A stretch of 64,000 nucleotides of DNA from Mesorhizobium sp. B2-7-1 (GTDB taxonomy: Bacteria > Pseudomonadota > Alphaproteobacteria > Rhizobiales > Rhizobiaceae), in the NCBI RefSeq assembly GCF_006440735.1, contig NZ_VFUA01000017.1:21968-85967 (forward strand), read 5' to 3'. The position numbers and the translations under genes are program-made. The notes below the pieces were generated by a model, which saw nothing but the letters and a program-made list of their open reading frames with translations, was not told the DNA's origin and did no database searches. Positions 8,262-17,136 of the stretch are shown here, one piece after another. Position 1 is the stretch's first letter. Every line of letters starts with the position of its first letter.

Positions 8262-8984
8262 GTGCGCGAGGATATTCACACGGCCGGCGTCCCTGTGCTC
8301 TGCGCTTCATGCGAGGCGCGGCATCGCGGCATATGCGGCGCGCTCAACGCCGAGCAGCTCCTGGTGCTTGCGAAATCGACGAAGCGGCACAAGGCCGAGG
8401 CCGGCAAGGAACTGGCGGGCGACTCCACGAGCGTCGAGCGCTTCTCGAACGTGCTTTCGGGTGTGGTGAAGCTGACCAAGACGCTCTCCGACGGCCGCCA
8501 GCAGATCGTCGGACTGCAATTTGCGCCCGATTTCCTTGGCAGGCCCTTCCAGAGCGAAAGCACGCTCACCGCCGAGGCCGCGACCAATGTCGAATTGTGC
8601 TCGTTCCCGCGCCAGGCGTTGGAGCGCATGATGAAGGAGCAGCCGAACCTCGAGCATCGCCTGCTCGAACAGAAGCTGCGCGAGCTCGACCAGGCGCGCG
8701 ACTGGATGGTGGCGCTCGGCCGCAAGACGGCGGCCGAGAAGATCGCGAGCTTCCTTCTGATGATCGCCCGCAACATCGATCCCGCGGCCGGACCCGAGCG
8801 GCGCGCCGCCGCTTTCGACCTACCGCTGTCGCGCGCCGAAATCGCCGATTTCCTGGGTCTCACCGTGGAGACGGTGAGCCGCCAAATCACTCGGCTGCGC
8901 GGCGAGAACGTCATCCGCGTCGAGAACAACCGCCACGTCATCGTCGACGACATCGGGCGCCTGGCCGCGCGAGCCGGGGACTGA
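8262..8984 (+). CDS. fnrN: FnrN-type oxygen-responsive transcription regulator (CRP/FNR family)
   Basis: A 240-aa regulator with an N-terminal cysteine motif C-X2-C-X7-C (CASCEARHRGIC) and a central cysteine (VELCSFPRQ), the four ligands expected for the oxygen-labile [4Fe-4S] cluster of FNR, Anr and FnrN. A cyclic-nucleotide-binding-like fold and dimerisation helix follow, then a helix-turn-helix with the FNR-type recognition helix (TVETVSRQITRLR), predicted to read TTGAT-N4-ATCAA. That exact site lies 3.5 kb away between cydA and cydD. The GTG start is chosen because it gives the normal length and places the cysteines about 13 residues in; there is no strong ribosome site. Confidence 0.88.
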   Translation: MREDIHTAGVPVLCASCEARHRGICGALNAEQLLVLAKSTKRHKAEAGKELAGDSTSVERFSNVLSGVVKLTKTLSDGRQQIVGLQFAPDFLGRPFQSESTLTAEAATNVELCSFPRQALERMMKEQPNLEHRLLEQKLRELDQARDWMVALGRKTAAEKIASFLLMIARNIDPAAGPERRAAAFDLPLSRAEIADFLGLTVETVSRQITRLRGENVIRVENNRHVIVDDIGRLAARAGD

Positions 8985-9002
8985 TCCCCGGCATCCCCCA
9001 GG

Positions 9003-9047
9003 CAGGTTCCGCAAAAGTGTCCCGCGGTTTTGCGAAGAGAACCTGCG
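9003..9047. repeat. Nested inverted repeat downstream of fnrN
   Basis: GCAGGTTC (9003-9010) pairs with GAACCTGC (9040-9047), and inside it CGCAAAA (9011-9017) pairs with TTTTGCG (9029-9035). Short elements built on GCAAAA...TTTTGC are common between rhizobial genes. It could also help end fnrN transcription. Confidence 0.55.
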
Positions 9048-9058
9048 AAAAACAACAG

Positions 9059-9107
9059 TCCCTAAGCAGGCATTCGTGGGCTTGCCCGCGAATTTCCGCT
9101 TAGGGAT
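9059..9107. terminator. Bidirectional hairpin between fnrN and the hemerythrin gene
   Basis: Outer arms TCCCTAAGC (9059-9067) and GCTTAGGGA (9099-9107) enclose an inner stem ATTCGTGGGC/GCCCGCGAAT (9072-9093). It overlaps the last codons and stop of the convergent hemerythrin gene. No T-run is present on either side, so termination strength is uncertain. Confidence 0.45.
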
Positions 9108-9543
9108 GGTCGACGACCTCGGGCAGCACATGGTCGCGCTCGAAGGCGATATGGCGACGCATCGATTCGAAAAAAGCGCGCAGCATGTAGCCGAACGCCT
9201 CCGGATTTTCGATCGGCCGCCCATGGCCATAGGCCAACAGCGCCTCGCTGAGATCGGCCGCCGCGCTTTGATCTTCCAAATGCTCGAGCTTCAGCCGCGC
9301 GACGGTATCTTCCTCGCCGCTTCGCCGCGCAAAAACGGGGAAGACGACCTCTTCCTCGAAGCGGTGGCATTCACGCAATAGCGGCAAGAGATCGGCCGCC
9401 ACGGCGAGACACTGGAGCCGGTCGACGCGCGACGGCAGATCGTCGGCGATGCCTTCCAGCATGTGGCAGAGCGCGAGCTTCTGCACATGCGCCCGCCGCA
9501 TGTCGGCCGGGCTGTGCAGCGGCTCCGGCATTACGCCCGTCAT
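9100..9543 (-). CDS. Hemerythrin HHE-domain protein
   Basis: A 147-aa all-alpha protein. Conserved histidines and acidic residues of a di-iron hemerythrin-like four-helix bundle are visible: LCHMLEGIADDLP, ECHRFEEEVVFPVF, LKLEHLEDQ and MRRHIAFERDHVLPEV. Such proteins bind oxygen, nitric oxide or iron. It starts 24 bp after cydX on the same strand and is therefore probably the last gene of the cytochrome bd operon. That suggests a job in oxygen or NO handling at the bd oxidase. The exact ligand cannot be decided from sequence. Confidence 0.85.
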   Translation of the reverse strand: MTGVMPEPLHSPADMRRAHVQKLALCHMLEGIADDLPSRVDRLQCLAVAADLLPLLRECHRFEEEVVFPVFARRSGEEDTVARLKLEHLEDQSAAADLSEALLAYGHGRPIENPEAFGYMLRAFFESMRRHIAFERDHVLPEVVDHP

Positions 9544-9567
9544 GACGCTCCTCCCTCGCTCCCGGTT

Positions 9568-9699
9568 TCAAGGAGTGGGCAAGGAGACGGTGTCCTCGAC
9601 GGGTTCTTCGCGGACGGTGCGCAGCTCGTACCAGAGCGCGTTGAGGATGCCGACGGAGGCGGCAAGTCCGAGGCCGAGTATCCAGGAAAAATACCACAT
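9568..9699 (-). CDS. cydX: Cytochrome bd oxidase small subunit CydX
   Basis: A 43-aa single-helix membrane peptide beginning MWYFSWILGLGLA, the hallmark of the CydX/YbgT family, followed by NALWYE and a short acidic tail. CydX stabilises the haem-binding CydAB complex. It lies 20 bp after cydB. Its length is typical; the tail extends about ten residues beyond the core helix. Confidence 0.9.
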   Translation of the reverse strand: MWYFSWILGLGLAASVGILNALWYELRTVREEPVEDTVSLPTP

Positions 9700-9719
9700 G
9701 GTCAGAAACTCCGGTTGGA

Positions 9720-10874
9720 TCAGTAGGCGGAAGAGCCCGCCTTCTCGATGCTCTTCTCGCCGACCTTGCCCCACAGCACGCTGTAGACCCAGGCGGTGTA
9801 GGCAAGGATCAGCGGCAGGAAGATCGCGGTGGCGATCAGCATGTTGCGCAGCGTGGCGCGGCTCGACGAGGCGTCGAAGACCGCAAGCGAGTGGCTGGGG
9901 TTGCTGCTCGACGGCAAAAGGATCGGGAACATTGCTAACCCCACCGTGGCGATGATCATCGCCACGCCGAGCTTCGAAGCAATGAAGGTCCATCCTTCGA
10001 ACCGGGCGTGGAAGCCTGCGGCGGCAAGCAAAGGTGCGGCGATGCCGAGCCCGGGCACGATCCAGAGCAGCGGATGAGCATGGAAGTTCGCCAGCCAGGC
10101 GCCGCCATCCGCCACGACGGTCTTGATCAGCGGATTGGACGGGCCGTCCCAGACGATCGGCGACGTCACGCGGTAGCCGCCCAGCAGGCCGAGCCAGACC
10201 AGCACGCCGCCGCCGGCAAAGAGCACCGCCGTGACGATCGCCGAGCGCGTTCCGACGGCGCGGGCGCGGTCGGCGACGCTGCCTTCGGCCTTGAACGTCA
10301 GCCAGGCTGCGCCATGCGTCACCAGCATGGCGAGCGAGACCAGGCCGCAATAAAGCGCCAGCGGATTGAGCAGCCCGAAAAGGCTGCCCTCATAGATCGG
10401 CCGCAGGTCCGGCGTGAAGTGGAACGGAACACCCTGCAGCGTGTTGCCGACGGCGACACCGAAGATCAGCGCCGGCACCGCGCCGCCGACGAATAGCCCC
10501 CAGTCCCAACGGGTGCGCCAGGCCGGATCCGGCCGCTTCGAGCGGTACTTGAAGGCCACCGGACGCATGATCATCGCCAACAGCACCAGGAACATGGCGA
10601 GGTAGAAGCCGGAGAAGCTCACTGCATAGAGCGCCGGCCATGCGGCGAAGATGGCGCCGCCGCCAAGGATGAACCACACCTGGTTGCCCTCCCAGACCGG
10701 GCCGATTGTGTTGATCGCGACACGCCGCTCGGCGTCCGTCTTGGCGACGAAGGGCAGCAGCGCGCCGACGCCCATGTCGAACCCGTCCGTCGCGGCGAAG
10801 CCGATCAAAAGCACGCCGAGCAATATCCACCAGATCACGCGCAGCGTTTCATAGTCGAAGAGAAATTCGATCAT
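9720..10874 (-). CDS. cydB: Cytochrome bd ubiquinol oxidase subunit II
   Basis: A 384-aa integral membrane protein with about eight or nine transmembrane segments. Family signatures include the start MIEFLFDYETLRVIWWILLG, ATDGFDMGVG, GPVWEGNQVWF and FHARFEGW. With CydA and CydX it forms the high-affinity terminal quinol oxidase of the cytoplasmic membrane, used at low oxygen. It begins 12 bp after the cydA stop. Full length and intact. Confidence 0.96.
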   Translation of the reverse strand: MIEFLFDYETLRVIWWILLGVLLIGFAATDGFDMGVGALLPFVAKTDAERRVAINTIGPVWEGNQVWFILGGGAIFAAWPALYAVSFSGFYLAMFLVLLAMIMRPVAFKYRSKRPDPAWRTRWDWGLFVGGAVPALIFGVAVGNTLQGVPFHFTPDLRPIYEGSLFGLLNPLALYCGLVSLAMLVTHGAAWLTFKAEGSVADRARAVGTRSAIVTAVLFAGGGVLVWLGLLGGYRVTSPIVWDGPSNPLIKTVVADGGAWLANFHAHPLLWIVPGLGIAAPLLAAAGFHARFEGWTFIASKLGVAMIIATVGLAMFPILLPSSSNPSHSLAVFDASSSRATLRNMLIATAIFLPLILAYTAWVYSVLWGKVGEKSIEKAGSSAY

Positions 10875-10886
10875 CGTCGTGATCCT

Positions 10887-12458
10887 TCATTCTGCCGGTT
10901 GCATTGCGGGGTCGGCGCTCGGACGCAGGTCGTCGATGACCTTCGCGATCTCGGGTCCCTTGCGGATGGCGGCCAGCATCAGCCTGACCTCGATGACGGC
11001 GAGCACGCCGTAGACGAGCGTGAAGCCGGCGATGGTGAGCACAAGGTCGCTCACGCCGAGCTCCGAGGTGGCGAGGAAGGTCGGCAGCACGCCGTCGATG
11101 ATCCACGGCTGGCGGCCGAACTCGGCCACGAACCAGCCGACCTCGATGGCGATCCAGGGCAGCGGCATGGCGATGAGCGCGGCGCGGAACAGCCAGCGCG
11201 GCGCTTCCGTCTCCCGCGTCGTATGCCACAGCGACACCGTAAACAGCGCCAGCAGCGCGAAGCCGCAGGCCACCATCAAACGGAAGCCGAAAAAGAGCAG
11301 CGGCACGTAAGGCACCGTCGACCAGGCGGCGTCCTTGATCTGCTGTTCGCTTGCCTGCCGCGGGTCGGGCAGGTAGCGCTTGAGCAGCAGCGCGTAGCCG
11401 AGATCCTTGGAGCTGGCATCGAAGGCGGCGCGAGCGGCGCTGTCGTTGCGGTCCGCCTTGATCTTCTCCAGCGCGTCATAGGCCACGATACCGTTGCGGA
11501 TGCGGACTTCCGCGTGGGCGACGAGCTCGTCGATGCCGGCGATCTGCCTGTCGAACGAGCGCGTGCCGATAATGCCCATCACCCATGGAATGTGGATGGC
11601 GAAATGCGTTTGGCGATCGCTCTGGCTCGGAATGCCGAACGCCGTGAACGATGCCGGCGCGGGCTCTGTCTCCCACATGGCCTCGATGGCCGCGAGCTTC
11701 ATTTTCTGGTTGTCGGTGAGCGCATAGCCGCTCTCGTCGCCGAGCACGATCACCGACAGCGCCGATGCCACGCCGAAGGCCGACGCGATCACGAAGGAGC
11801 GCTTGGCGAGCTGGACGTGGCGCCCCCTCAAGAGATACCAGGCCGAGACGCCGAGCACGAAGGTGGCGGCGCAGACATAGCCGGCGGAGACGGTGTGGAC
11901 GAACTTCGCCTGCGCCACCGGATTGAAGATCACGGCCACGAAATCCGTGACTTCCATGCGCATCGTGTCCGGATTGAAGGCCGAGCCGACCGGGTTCTGC
12001 ATCCAGCCATTGGCGATCAGGATCCACAGCGCCGAGAAGTTGGTGCCGAGCGCCATCAGCCAGGTCACGATCATATGCGCGCGCGGCGAAAGCCGGTCCC
12101 AGCCGAAGAAGAAAAGCCCGACGAAAGTGGCCTCGAGGAAGAAGGCCATCAGCCCCTCGATGGCCAGAGGCGCCCCGAACACATCGCCGACATAGTGCGA
12201 GTAATAGGCCCAGTTCATGCCGAACTGGAATTCCATGGTGATGCCGGTGGCGACGCCGAGCGCGAAGTTGATGCCGAACAGCACGCCCCAGAACTTCGTC
12301 ATGTCGCGCCAGATGGTGCGGCGAGTCATCACATAGACGGTCTCCATCATGGCGATCAGGATGGAGAGGCCGAGCGTCAAAGGCACAAACAGGAAATGGT
12401 AGAGGGCCGTCAGCGCGAATTGCAGCCGCGACAGGTCGACGAGAAGAAAGTCGGACAT
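10887..12458 (-). CDS. cydA: Cytochrome bd ubiquinol oxidase subunit I
   Basis: A 523-aa haem-carrying subunit. Visible features are the N-terminal helix with the axial histidine (LTALYHFLFVPLTLG, H21), the haem-ligand region FVHTVSAGYV, the quinol-loop motif GRQPW (about residue 447) and IEVGWFVAEFGRQPW preceding it. The quinol loop between helices VI and VII is long, as in the E. coli bd-I class. Start MSDFLLVDLSRLQ is chosen by homology; an in-frame extension to 12893 would cross the promoter region. The gene is divergent from cydD and preceded by a perfect FNR box. Confidence 0.96.
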   Translation of the reverse strand: MSDFLLVDLSRLQFALTALYHFLFVPLTLGLSILIAMMETVYVMTRRTIWRDMTKFWGVLFGINFALGVATGITMEFQFGMNWAYYSHYVGDVFGAPLAIEGLMAFFLEATFVGLFFFGWDRLSPRAHMIVTWLMALGTNFSALWILIANGWMQNPVGSAFNPDTMRMEVTDFVAVIFNPVAQAKFVHTVSAGYVCAATFVLGVSAWYLLRGRHVQLAKRSFVIASAFGVASALSVIVLGDESGYALTDNQKMKLAAIEAMWETEPAPASFTAFGIPSQSDRQTHFAIHIPWVMGIIGTRSFDRQIAGIDELVAHAEVRIRNGIVAYDALEKIKADRNDSAARAAFDASSKDLGYALLLKRYLPDPRQASEQQIKDAAWSTVPYVPLLFFGFRLMVACGFALLALFTVSLWHTTRETEAPRWLFRAALIAMPLPWIAIEVGWFVAEFGRQPWIIDGVLPTFLATSELGVSDLVLTIAGFTLVYGVLAVIEVRLMLAAIRKGPEIAKVIDDLRPSADPAMQPAE

Positions 12459-12482
12459 GAGAGCATCCTTTCTGGATACCGC

Positions 12483-12488
12483 CTCATA
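12483..12488 (-). promoter_or_regulatory. Candidate -10 element of cydA
   Basis: The minus strand reads TATGAG, close to TATAAT. A start site about 7 bp downstream (near 12476) would put the centre of the FNR box at -41.5, the standard class II activator position. No other site was tested by computation. Confidence 0.45.
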
Positions 12489-12510
12489 GCGCGCCACGAA
12501 TGCCGGCGAC

Positions 12511-12524
12511 TTGATCTGGATCAA
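12511..12524. promoter_or_regulatory. FNR/FixK box between cydA and cydD
   Basis: The sequence TTGATCTGGATCAA is a perfect TTGAT-N4-ATCAA palindrome, the established binding site of FNR, FnrN, Anr and FixK. It lies 53 bp from the cydA start and 35 bp from the cydD start, so one site could serve both operons. Confidence 0.9.
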
Positions 12525-12558
12525 TTCCTTTCCTCTCCGCGTGTGCGAAAACCGGGCC

Positions 12559-14175
12559 ATGCAAACGCCGGCCGTTCCCGCACCAGCCTCTGATCCCTCA
12601 GTCCCCTCGCCCGGCGCTTTCCAGGCGCTCGCCACCGCAAGGCAGCTTGCAAAACGCGGTTTGCGCCAGTTGCTTGCCGCGCAAGTCGCCCGCACCGCGC
12701 TGCGGCTTGGCTTCGCCGCCACGGCGGCGATGGCGGTGGGGCGGCTCGTCATGGGGGAGCCCGTCGCCGCCTGGGTCGTCCCGGTCGCGATGGTTTTTCT
12801 CCTGGCTGCCTGCCTCGCCGGGCTTGCCGCCGACAGGGCGCAAGCCTCCGCGGAAACCGCCGTGTCGATCGGCCTGCGCGAGCTGGCGGGCAAGCGGCTG
12901 GACGAGATGCCGGCACGTCAATTACAGGCGCTTTCGGTCGGCGGCGTCATCATGTCGATGCAGCGTCACCCGGAAGCGGTCGCCGGCCTCGCCGTCGGCC
13001 ATCGCGCGGCAAGCGCCATGATGGCGGCCGGGCCGCTGCTCGCCGCGGCAGCCCTTTTCCTCGTCTCCTGGCAGGCAGCGCTGCTGGTCATCTGCCTGAC
13101 GCCGGTGATGATCCTGTTCTTCGCACTGATAGGCGATGCCATCCGCCGACGCGCCGATGCGCAGGAACGCGCCTTCGGCCGGCTGGCCGGCCAGTTCGCC
13201 GACCGCCTCCGCACCTTGCCCACGATCCTCGCCAACCATGCCATGACCGGCGAAGAGGCAAAACTGGCCCAGCGCCTCGAAGCCTATGCCGGCAACACGA
13301 TGGGCGTGCTGCGCATCGCCTTCGCCAATGCCGCCATCATCGATTTCTTCGCCTCGCTCTCGATCGCGATCCTCGCCGTCTTTCTCGGCCTCGGCCACCT
13401 GAAGCTCGCGATGATTCCCGGTTTCTCCAATCTCGAGCTCTGGCAGAGCCTGTTCATCCTGATGATCGCGCCGGAATATTTTGCGCCTTTCCGGCGCTTC
13501 TCCGAGCAGTACCACGCCAAGGCGGAGGGGCTGGCGGCGGCCGACGCGCTGGACGGGCTGCTCGATGTCAGTCCGGTTGCGGCCAAAGCCCTGCCGGTGC
13601 TCGACCGGCTGTCCCTGGCGCTGCCGGCGCGCGGCCTCGTCGCCGTGGTCGGTCCCAGTGGGTCAGGGAAATCGACCCTGCTGCGTCGTCTCGCCGGCCT
13701 CGAACCGGGCGGCAAGCCGACGCCGGGAGCCCACCCGTTGGCCGCCAAGGAAATCGCCTGGGTCTCGACGGACGCATACGTGCCGGAAGGAACGCTGGCC
13801 GAGGCGGTTTCGTGGAACGCCGGCGCGGTGGACCGAAACCGGCTGGAAGACGCCGCTGGCGCGATCGGGCTGCTTGACGACGCGCTGCTGCCGGGCGGCC
13901 TCGATGCCAAGCTGGACAAGGGCGGCGCCAACCTTTCGGGCGGCCAGCGGCTGCGCATCGCGGTCGCCCGGGCGCAACTCTCCGTTCGGACCGTGCTGGC
14001 CGACGAGCCGACCGCGAAGCTCGACCGCGAGACGGCCGAAGCCGTGCGGCGCATGCTGCTGGAGATGTCGCGGAAGCGGCTGGTCGTCGTGGCGACGCAT
14101 GACCGGGACCTCGCCGCCGCCGCGGATATCGTTCTGGATCTCACCCGCAACGATACCGTCGAGGTGGCGGCATGA
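12559..14175 (+). CDS. cydD: Thiol reductant ABC exporter subunit CydD
   Basis: A 538-aa half-size ABC exporter: six-helix membrane domain (residues about 45-320) and a nucleotide-binding domain with Walker A GPSGSGKST (about 357-365), signature LSGGQRLRIAVARAQ and Walker B VLADEP. CydDC exports glutathione and cysteine and is required for assembly of cytochrome bd, which fits the divergent cydABX genes. ATG at 12559 is chosen. A TTG at 12511 in the same frame would lie inside the FNR box and is rejected. It overlaps cydC by four bases (ATGA). Confidence 0.9.
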   Translation: MQTPAVPAPASDPSVPSPGAFQALATARQLAKRGLRQLLAAQVARTALRLGFAATAAMAVGRLVMGEPVAAWVVPVAMVFLLAACLAGLAADRAQASAETAVSIGLRELAGKRLDEMPARQLQALSVGGVIMSMQRHPEAVAGLAVGHRAASAMMAAGPLLAAAALFLVSWQAALLVICLTPVMILFFALIGDAIRRRADAQERAFGRLAGQFADRLRTLPTILANHAMTGEEAKLAQRLEAYAGNTMGVLRIAFANAAIIDFFASLSIAILAVFLGLGHLKLAMIPGFSNLELWQSLFILMIAPEYFAPFRRFSEQYHAKAEGLAAADALDGLLDVSPVAAKALPVLDRLSLALPARGLVAVVGPSGSGKSTLLRRLAGLEPGGKPTPGAHPLAAKEIAWVSTDAYVPEGTLAEAVSWNAGAVDRNRLEDAAGAIGLLDDALLPGGLDAKLDKGGANLSGGQRLRIAVARAQLSVRTVLADEPTAKLDRETAEAVRRMLLEMSRKRLVVVATHDRDLAAAADIVLDLTRNDTVEVAA

Positions 14176-15773
14176 GCGCTGCATATCAATCGTCGAGCCG
14201 TAAGTCGTGGCGGCTGGCGACGGGCTTCGCCTTCGCTGCCCTGGCCTGCGCCATATTGCTGGGCGGGGTTTCCGCCTGGCTGCTCGGATCGGTGGCGATC
14301 GCGGGCCTTTCAGCGGCCGCCTTCACCTTCAACTTCCACATCCCGGCCGCTTTGATCAGGATGTTCGCGGTCGGCCGCACCGCCGCGCGCTATGGCGAGC
14401 GGTTGACCGGGCATAAGGCGGCGCTCACCGATCAGGTGGCGCGGCGCGTCGAGCTCTTCGCCGCCATGGCGGCGGCGCCGGCCGTGCGCCGGGCCGGATG
14501 GCAGCTCGGCGACGATGCCCGCCTCGCCGACTATCTCGACGACGTCGAGGACCTCGACTACGCCAGGCTGCGCGCCGGCCTGCCAGCGCTGACGCTCGGC
14601 TGCGGCCTCGCGGCCCTGATCGCGGGCTCGGCGGTGCTGGCGCCTTTATCCCTTTTGCCGATCACCCTCTTTCTGCTTGCCATCCTGTTCGCGGGGAACC
14701 GGGTGGCCAAGGCTGGCGCCATGGCATGGGGTGAGACCAGGTCGCTGCGTCGCGGGGGCGCAGTGAGGCTTGGCGCGGCCATGGCGTCAGTCATCCCCTT
14801 GAAGGCGGAAGCCGCCTGGAGCCGCGAAGGCACTGAGGCCCTTACCGCGCTCTCCCGCGCCGACGGCGCGCTGCTTGCGCTTCGCCGGCTGCAGGCCATG
14901 CTGGACATGATCGGCGCGGCCTTCGGTCCGGTTGCCGGCATCAGCGTGATGGCGGCCGCCTGGCATGCCGGCAGGCAAGGCGCGGACCTTCTTGCGCCTA
15001 TGCTGCTCGCCTTCTCCTGGCTGGCGCTGGGCGAAGCCATGAATGGCGCGTCGCGCATGCTGGTTGCCGTGCTTCGCCGCAACGCGGCGCGCAACGAGAT
15101 CGAGCAATGGACGCAGACAGCGGCAGCGGCCGGCAGACGCGATTCGGCTACCGCCGAGGCTCCGCCGCGCCTGCTGCGCCACGGCGCGCTGCAGCGTCGC
15201 GCGCCTGACGGCCGCGCCATCGGAATGCCCATCTCCCTGCTTCTCGCACCGGGCCAGCCGACGCTGCTCGTCGGGGCGAGCGGCTCGGGCAAGACCAGCC
15301 TGCTCAAGCAGATCGCAGGCTGGATCGGCGACGATGCCTTTGCCGCCGGCGACTGCATCCTGTCGGCGAGCGAGCGTCGGTCGCAAGCGGCGCTCGTCCT
15401 GCACGACGCGGTCGTCCTCGAGGACACCGTCCGCGCCAATCTCTTCGCCGGCGATGTCCCGGACGCGGCACTCTGGCGGGCGGTGGAAGCAGTCGAAATG
15501 GACGGCCGTATCCACGAGGCCGGCGGGCTGGACGCCTGGATCAAGCAGGACCGGTTCTCGCTCGGCGAGGTGCAGCGCATCAATCTCGCCCGCGCCTGGC
15601 TGTCGACCAAGCCCCTGATGCTGCTCGACGAGCCGACCGAGCACCTCGACGATACACAGGGAGCGCGCATTCTCGAGCGGCTACTCGCCCGCTTCAGCGA
15701 TCGCATTGTCGTCGTCTCCACCCATCGCGCACCGCCGCTCCGCGATGTTAGCGTGATCGCATTGCGGCCGTGA
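14172..15773 (+). CDS. cydC: Thiol reductant ABC exporter subunit CydC
   Basis: A 533-aa partner of CydD with an N-terminal membrane domain, Walker A GASGSGKTS near residue 373 and Walker B LMLLDEPTEHLDD. The signature motif is degenerate: FSLGEVQRINLARAW replaces LSGGQ/LSGGE, so one of the two ATP sites of the heterodimer may be weak. Asymmetric sites are common in heterodimeric exporters. The start overlaps the cydD stop. The gene ends 31 bp from the convergent secretion adaptor gene. Confidence 0.88.
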   Translation: MSAAYQSSSRKSWRLATGFAFAALACAILLGGVSAWLLGSVAIAGLSAAAFTFNFHIPAALIRMFAVGRTAARYGERLTGHKAALTDQVARRVELFAAMAAAPAVRRAGWQLGDDARLADYLDDVEDLDYARLRAGLPALTLGCGLAALIAGSAVLAPLSLLPITLFLLAILFAGNRVAKAGAMAWGETRSLRRGGAVRLGAAMASVIPLKAEAAWSREGTEALTALSRADGALLALRRLQAMLDMIGAAFGPVAGISVMAAAWHAGRQGADLLAPMLLAFSWLALGEAMNGASRMLVAVLRRNAARNEIEQWTQTAAAAGRRDSATAEAPPRLLRHGALQRRAPDGRAIGMPISLLLAPGQPTLLVGASGSGKTSLLKQIAGWIGDDAFAAGDCILSASERRSQAALVLHDAVVLEDTVRANLFAGDVPDAALWRAVEAVEMDGRIHEAGGLDAWIKQDRFSLGEVQRINLARAWLSTKPLMLLDEPTEHLDDTQGARILERLLARFSDRIVVVSTHRAPPLRDVSVIALRP

Positions 15774-15804
15774 ATGCCATGCCAACCGAAGGCTGGCGGC
15801 CTTT

Positions 15805-17136
15805 TCACTCCTCCTTGAAGGCGTGGGCGAAACTGTCTGCGACAGGCTGAAAGAGATATTCGAGCAAGGTTCGCTTGCCGGTGACAACGGAGACGTCCAC
15901 CGGCATTCCCGGATATAGCTTCACTTGCGGGAGCTTCTTGAGTTCATCCGCGCCCACCTCGACCGTCCCCCTGAAAAACGTCACGCCGCTGCGCTCGTCG
16001 ATCTCGGCGTCGGCCGAAATCCGCGTAAGGGCGCCCTTCACCGTGGGCGTGGTCCTCTGCTTGTAGGCGACAAGCCGCACCGTCGCCGGCAGACCGGGGC
16101 GAACGACATCGATATCCAGCGGCTGAATCTTGACGTCCAGCACCATCTTGTCCTGGTCGGGAACCAGATCGAGAATAATTCCGCCGGGGGGTACAACGCC
16201 GCCCGGCGTGAAATACCGAAGGTTCATTACTGCCCCATCTTCCGGCGCGACGACATCCTGGCGCGCTGCACGCGCGTCGGTCTTTTGAAGTGCCTTTTCG
16301 AGCTCAGAGCGTTTGGTCTGAACGTCACGAAGGTCCTCGGCGGCCTTCTTGACATAGGAGAGCCGGCCATTATCGATCTGCGCATCCGCCTCGGCGATCT
16401 GCTGCCGCAGGCTCTCTATATTCCCACGGTTCGAATCGGCCTCACCCTTTGCGGCGATGATCTGCCGTTCGAGCTGGAGCACGCGGGACTTCACCCCATA
16501 GCCTTTCTTGAGAAGTGTGCGGGCGTCCGCCAGCTCTTCCCGCAGAGACGGCAACTGGATCTCGTAGGCCGCAACTCTCGCAGCGAGCGCAGACATCTGG
16601 GCATGGTATTGGGCGATCCGCTGCTGCCAGACCTCGACCTCCGACGCCTGAACCTTGGCCTGGTCCTGGAAGATGCGCTCCTGCCCGGCCATGGCCTCGG
16701 CGACGGTCGGTTCGCTTCGCCGGGCCGACAGGTCCGCCGAAAAAGGAATTGTCTTCAGGCCGTCGCGCTGCGCGATCAGGCGGGCTTCGCCGGCGAGCGC
16801 GGAATCGAGTTCGCCACGCACGGCATCGCGATCGGATTCCGCGTCAAGCCCGTCGAGGCGGACCAGTATCTGGCCCTGCTTGACCAGGTCTCCCTCCCGG
16901 ACCAGGATTTCCCGGATGATGCCGCCTTCCAGGTGCTGTATGGTCTTGCGATTGCTGTCGACCTTTACCACCCCGGGCGCGACCGCCGCGCTCGTCAGCG
17001 GGGCGGTGGCTGCCCAGAGGCCGAAGCCGCCGAACAGCAGGCCGATGACGGTCAGGCCGCCGAAGACATGGGCGCTTACCGCCGGCCAAGCGGGCGGTGG
17101 CGGCGGCATTTTCACCGAAAGGGCGGCTTCCGTCAC
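15805..17136 (-). CDS. Type I secretion membrane fusion (HlyD-family) protein
   Basis: A 443-aa periplasmic adaptor. One membrane helix (about residues 20-42, FGGLTVIGLLFGGFGLWAA) precedes the lipoyl/biotinyl-like half-motif GVVKVDSNRKTIQHLEGGII, a long coiled coil (about residues 95-295) and a C-terminal beta-barrel. It links the inner-membrane ATPase to an outer-membrane TolC channel. The GTG start overlaps the ATPase stop (GTGA), so the two are translationally coupled. No TolC-like gene is in the window, so a shared channel encoded elsewhere is implied. Confidence 0.92.
   Translation of the reverse strand: MTEAALSVKMPPPPPAWPAVSAHVFGGLTVIGLLFGGFGLWAATAPLTSAAVAPGVVKVDSNRKTIQHLEGGIIREILVREGDLVKQGQILVRLDGLDAESDRDAVRGELDSALAGEARLIAQRDGLKTIPFSADLSARRSEPTVAEAMAGQERIFQDQAKVQASEVEVWQQRIAQYHAQMSALAARVAAYEIQLPSLREELADARTLLKKGYGVKSRVLQLERQIIAAKGEADSNRGNIESLRQQIAEADAQIDNGRLSYVKKAAEDLRDVQTKRSELEKALQKTDARAARQDVVAPEDGAVMNLRYFTPGGVVPPGGIILDLVPDQDKMVLDVKIQPLDIDVVRPGLPATVRLVAYKQRTTPTVKGALTRISADAEIDERSGVTFFRGTVEVGADELKKLPQVKLYPGMPVDVSVVTGKRTLLEYLFQPVADSFAHAFKEE

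Noticed and set aside
12511..12558. TTG start for cydD inside the FNR box
   Set aside because: It would place the coding region across the regulatory palindrome and adds residues without similarity; ATG at 12559 is better.
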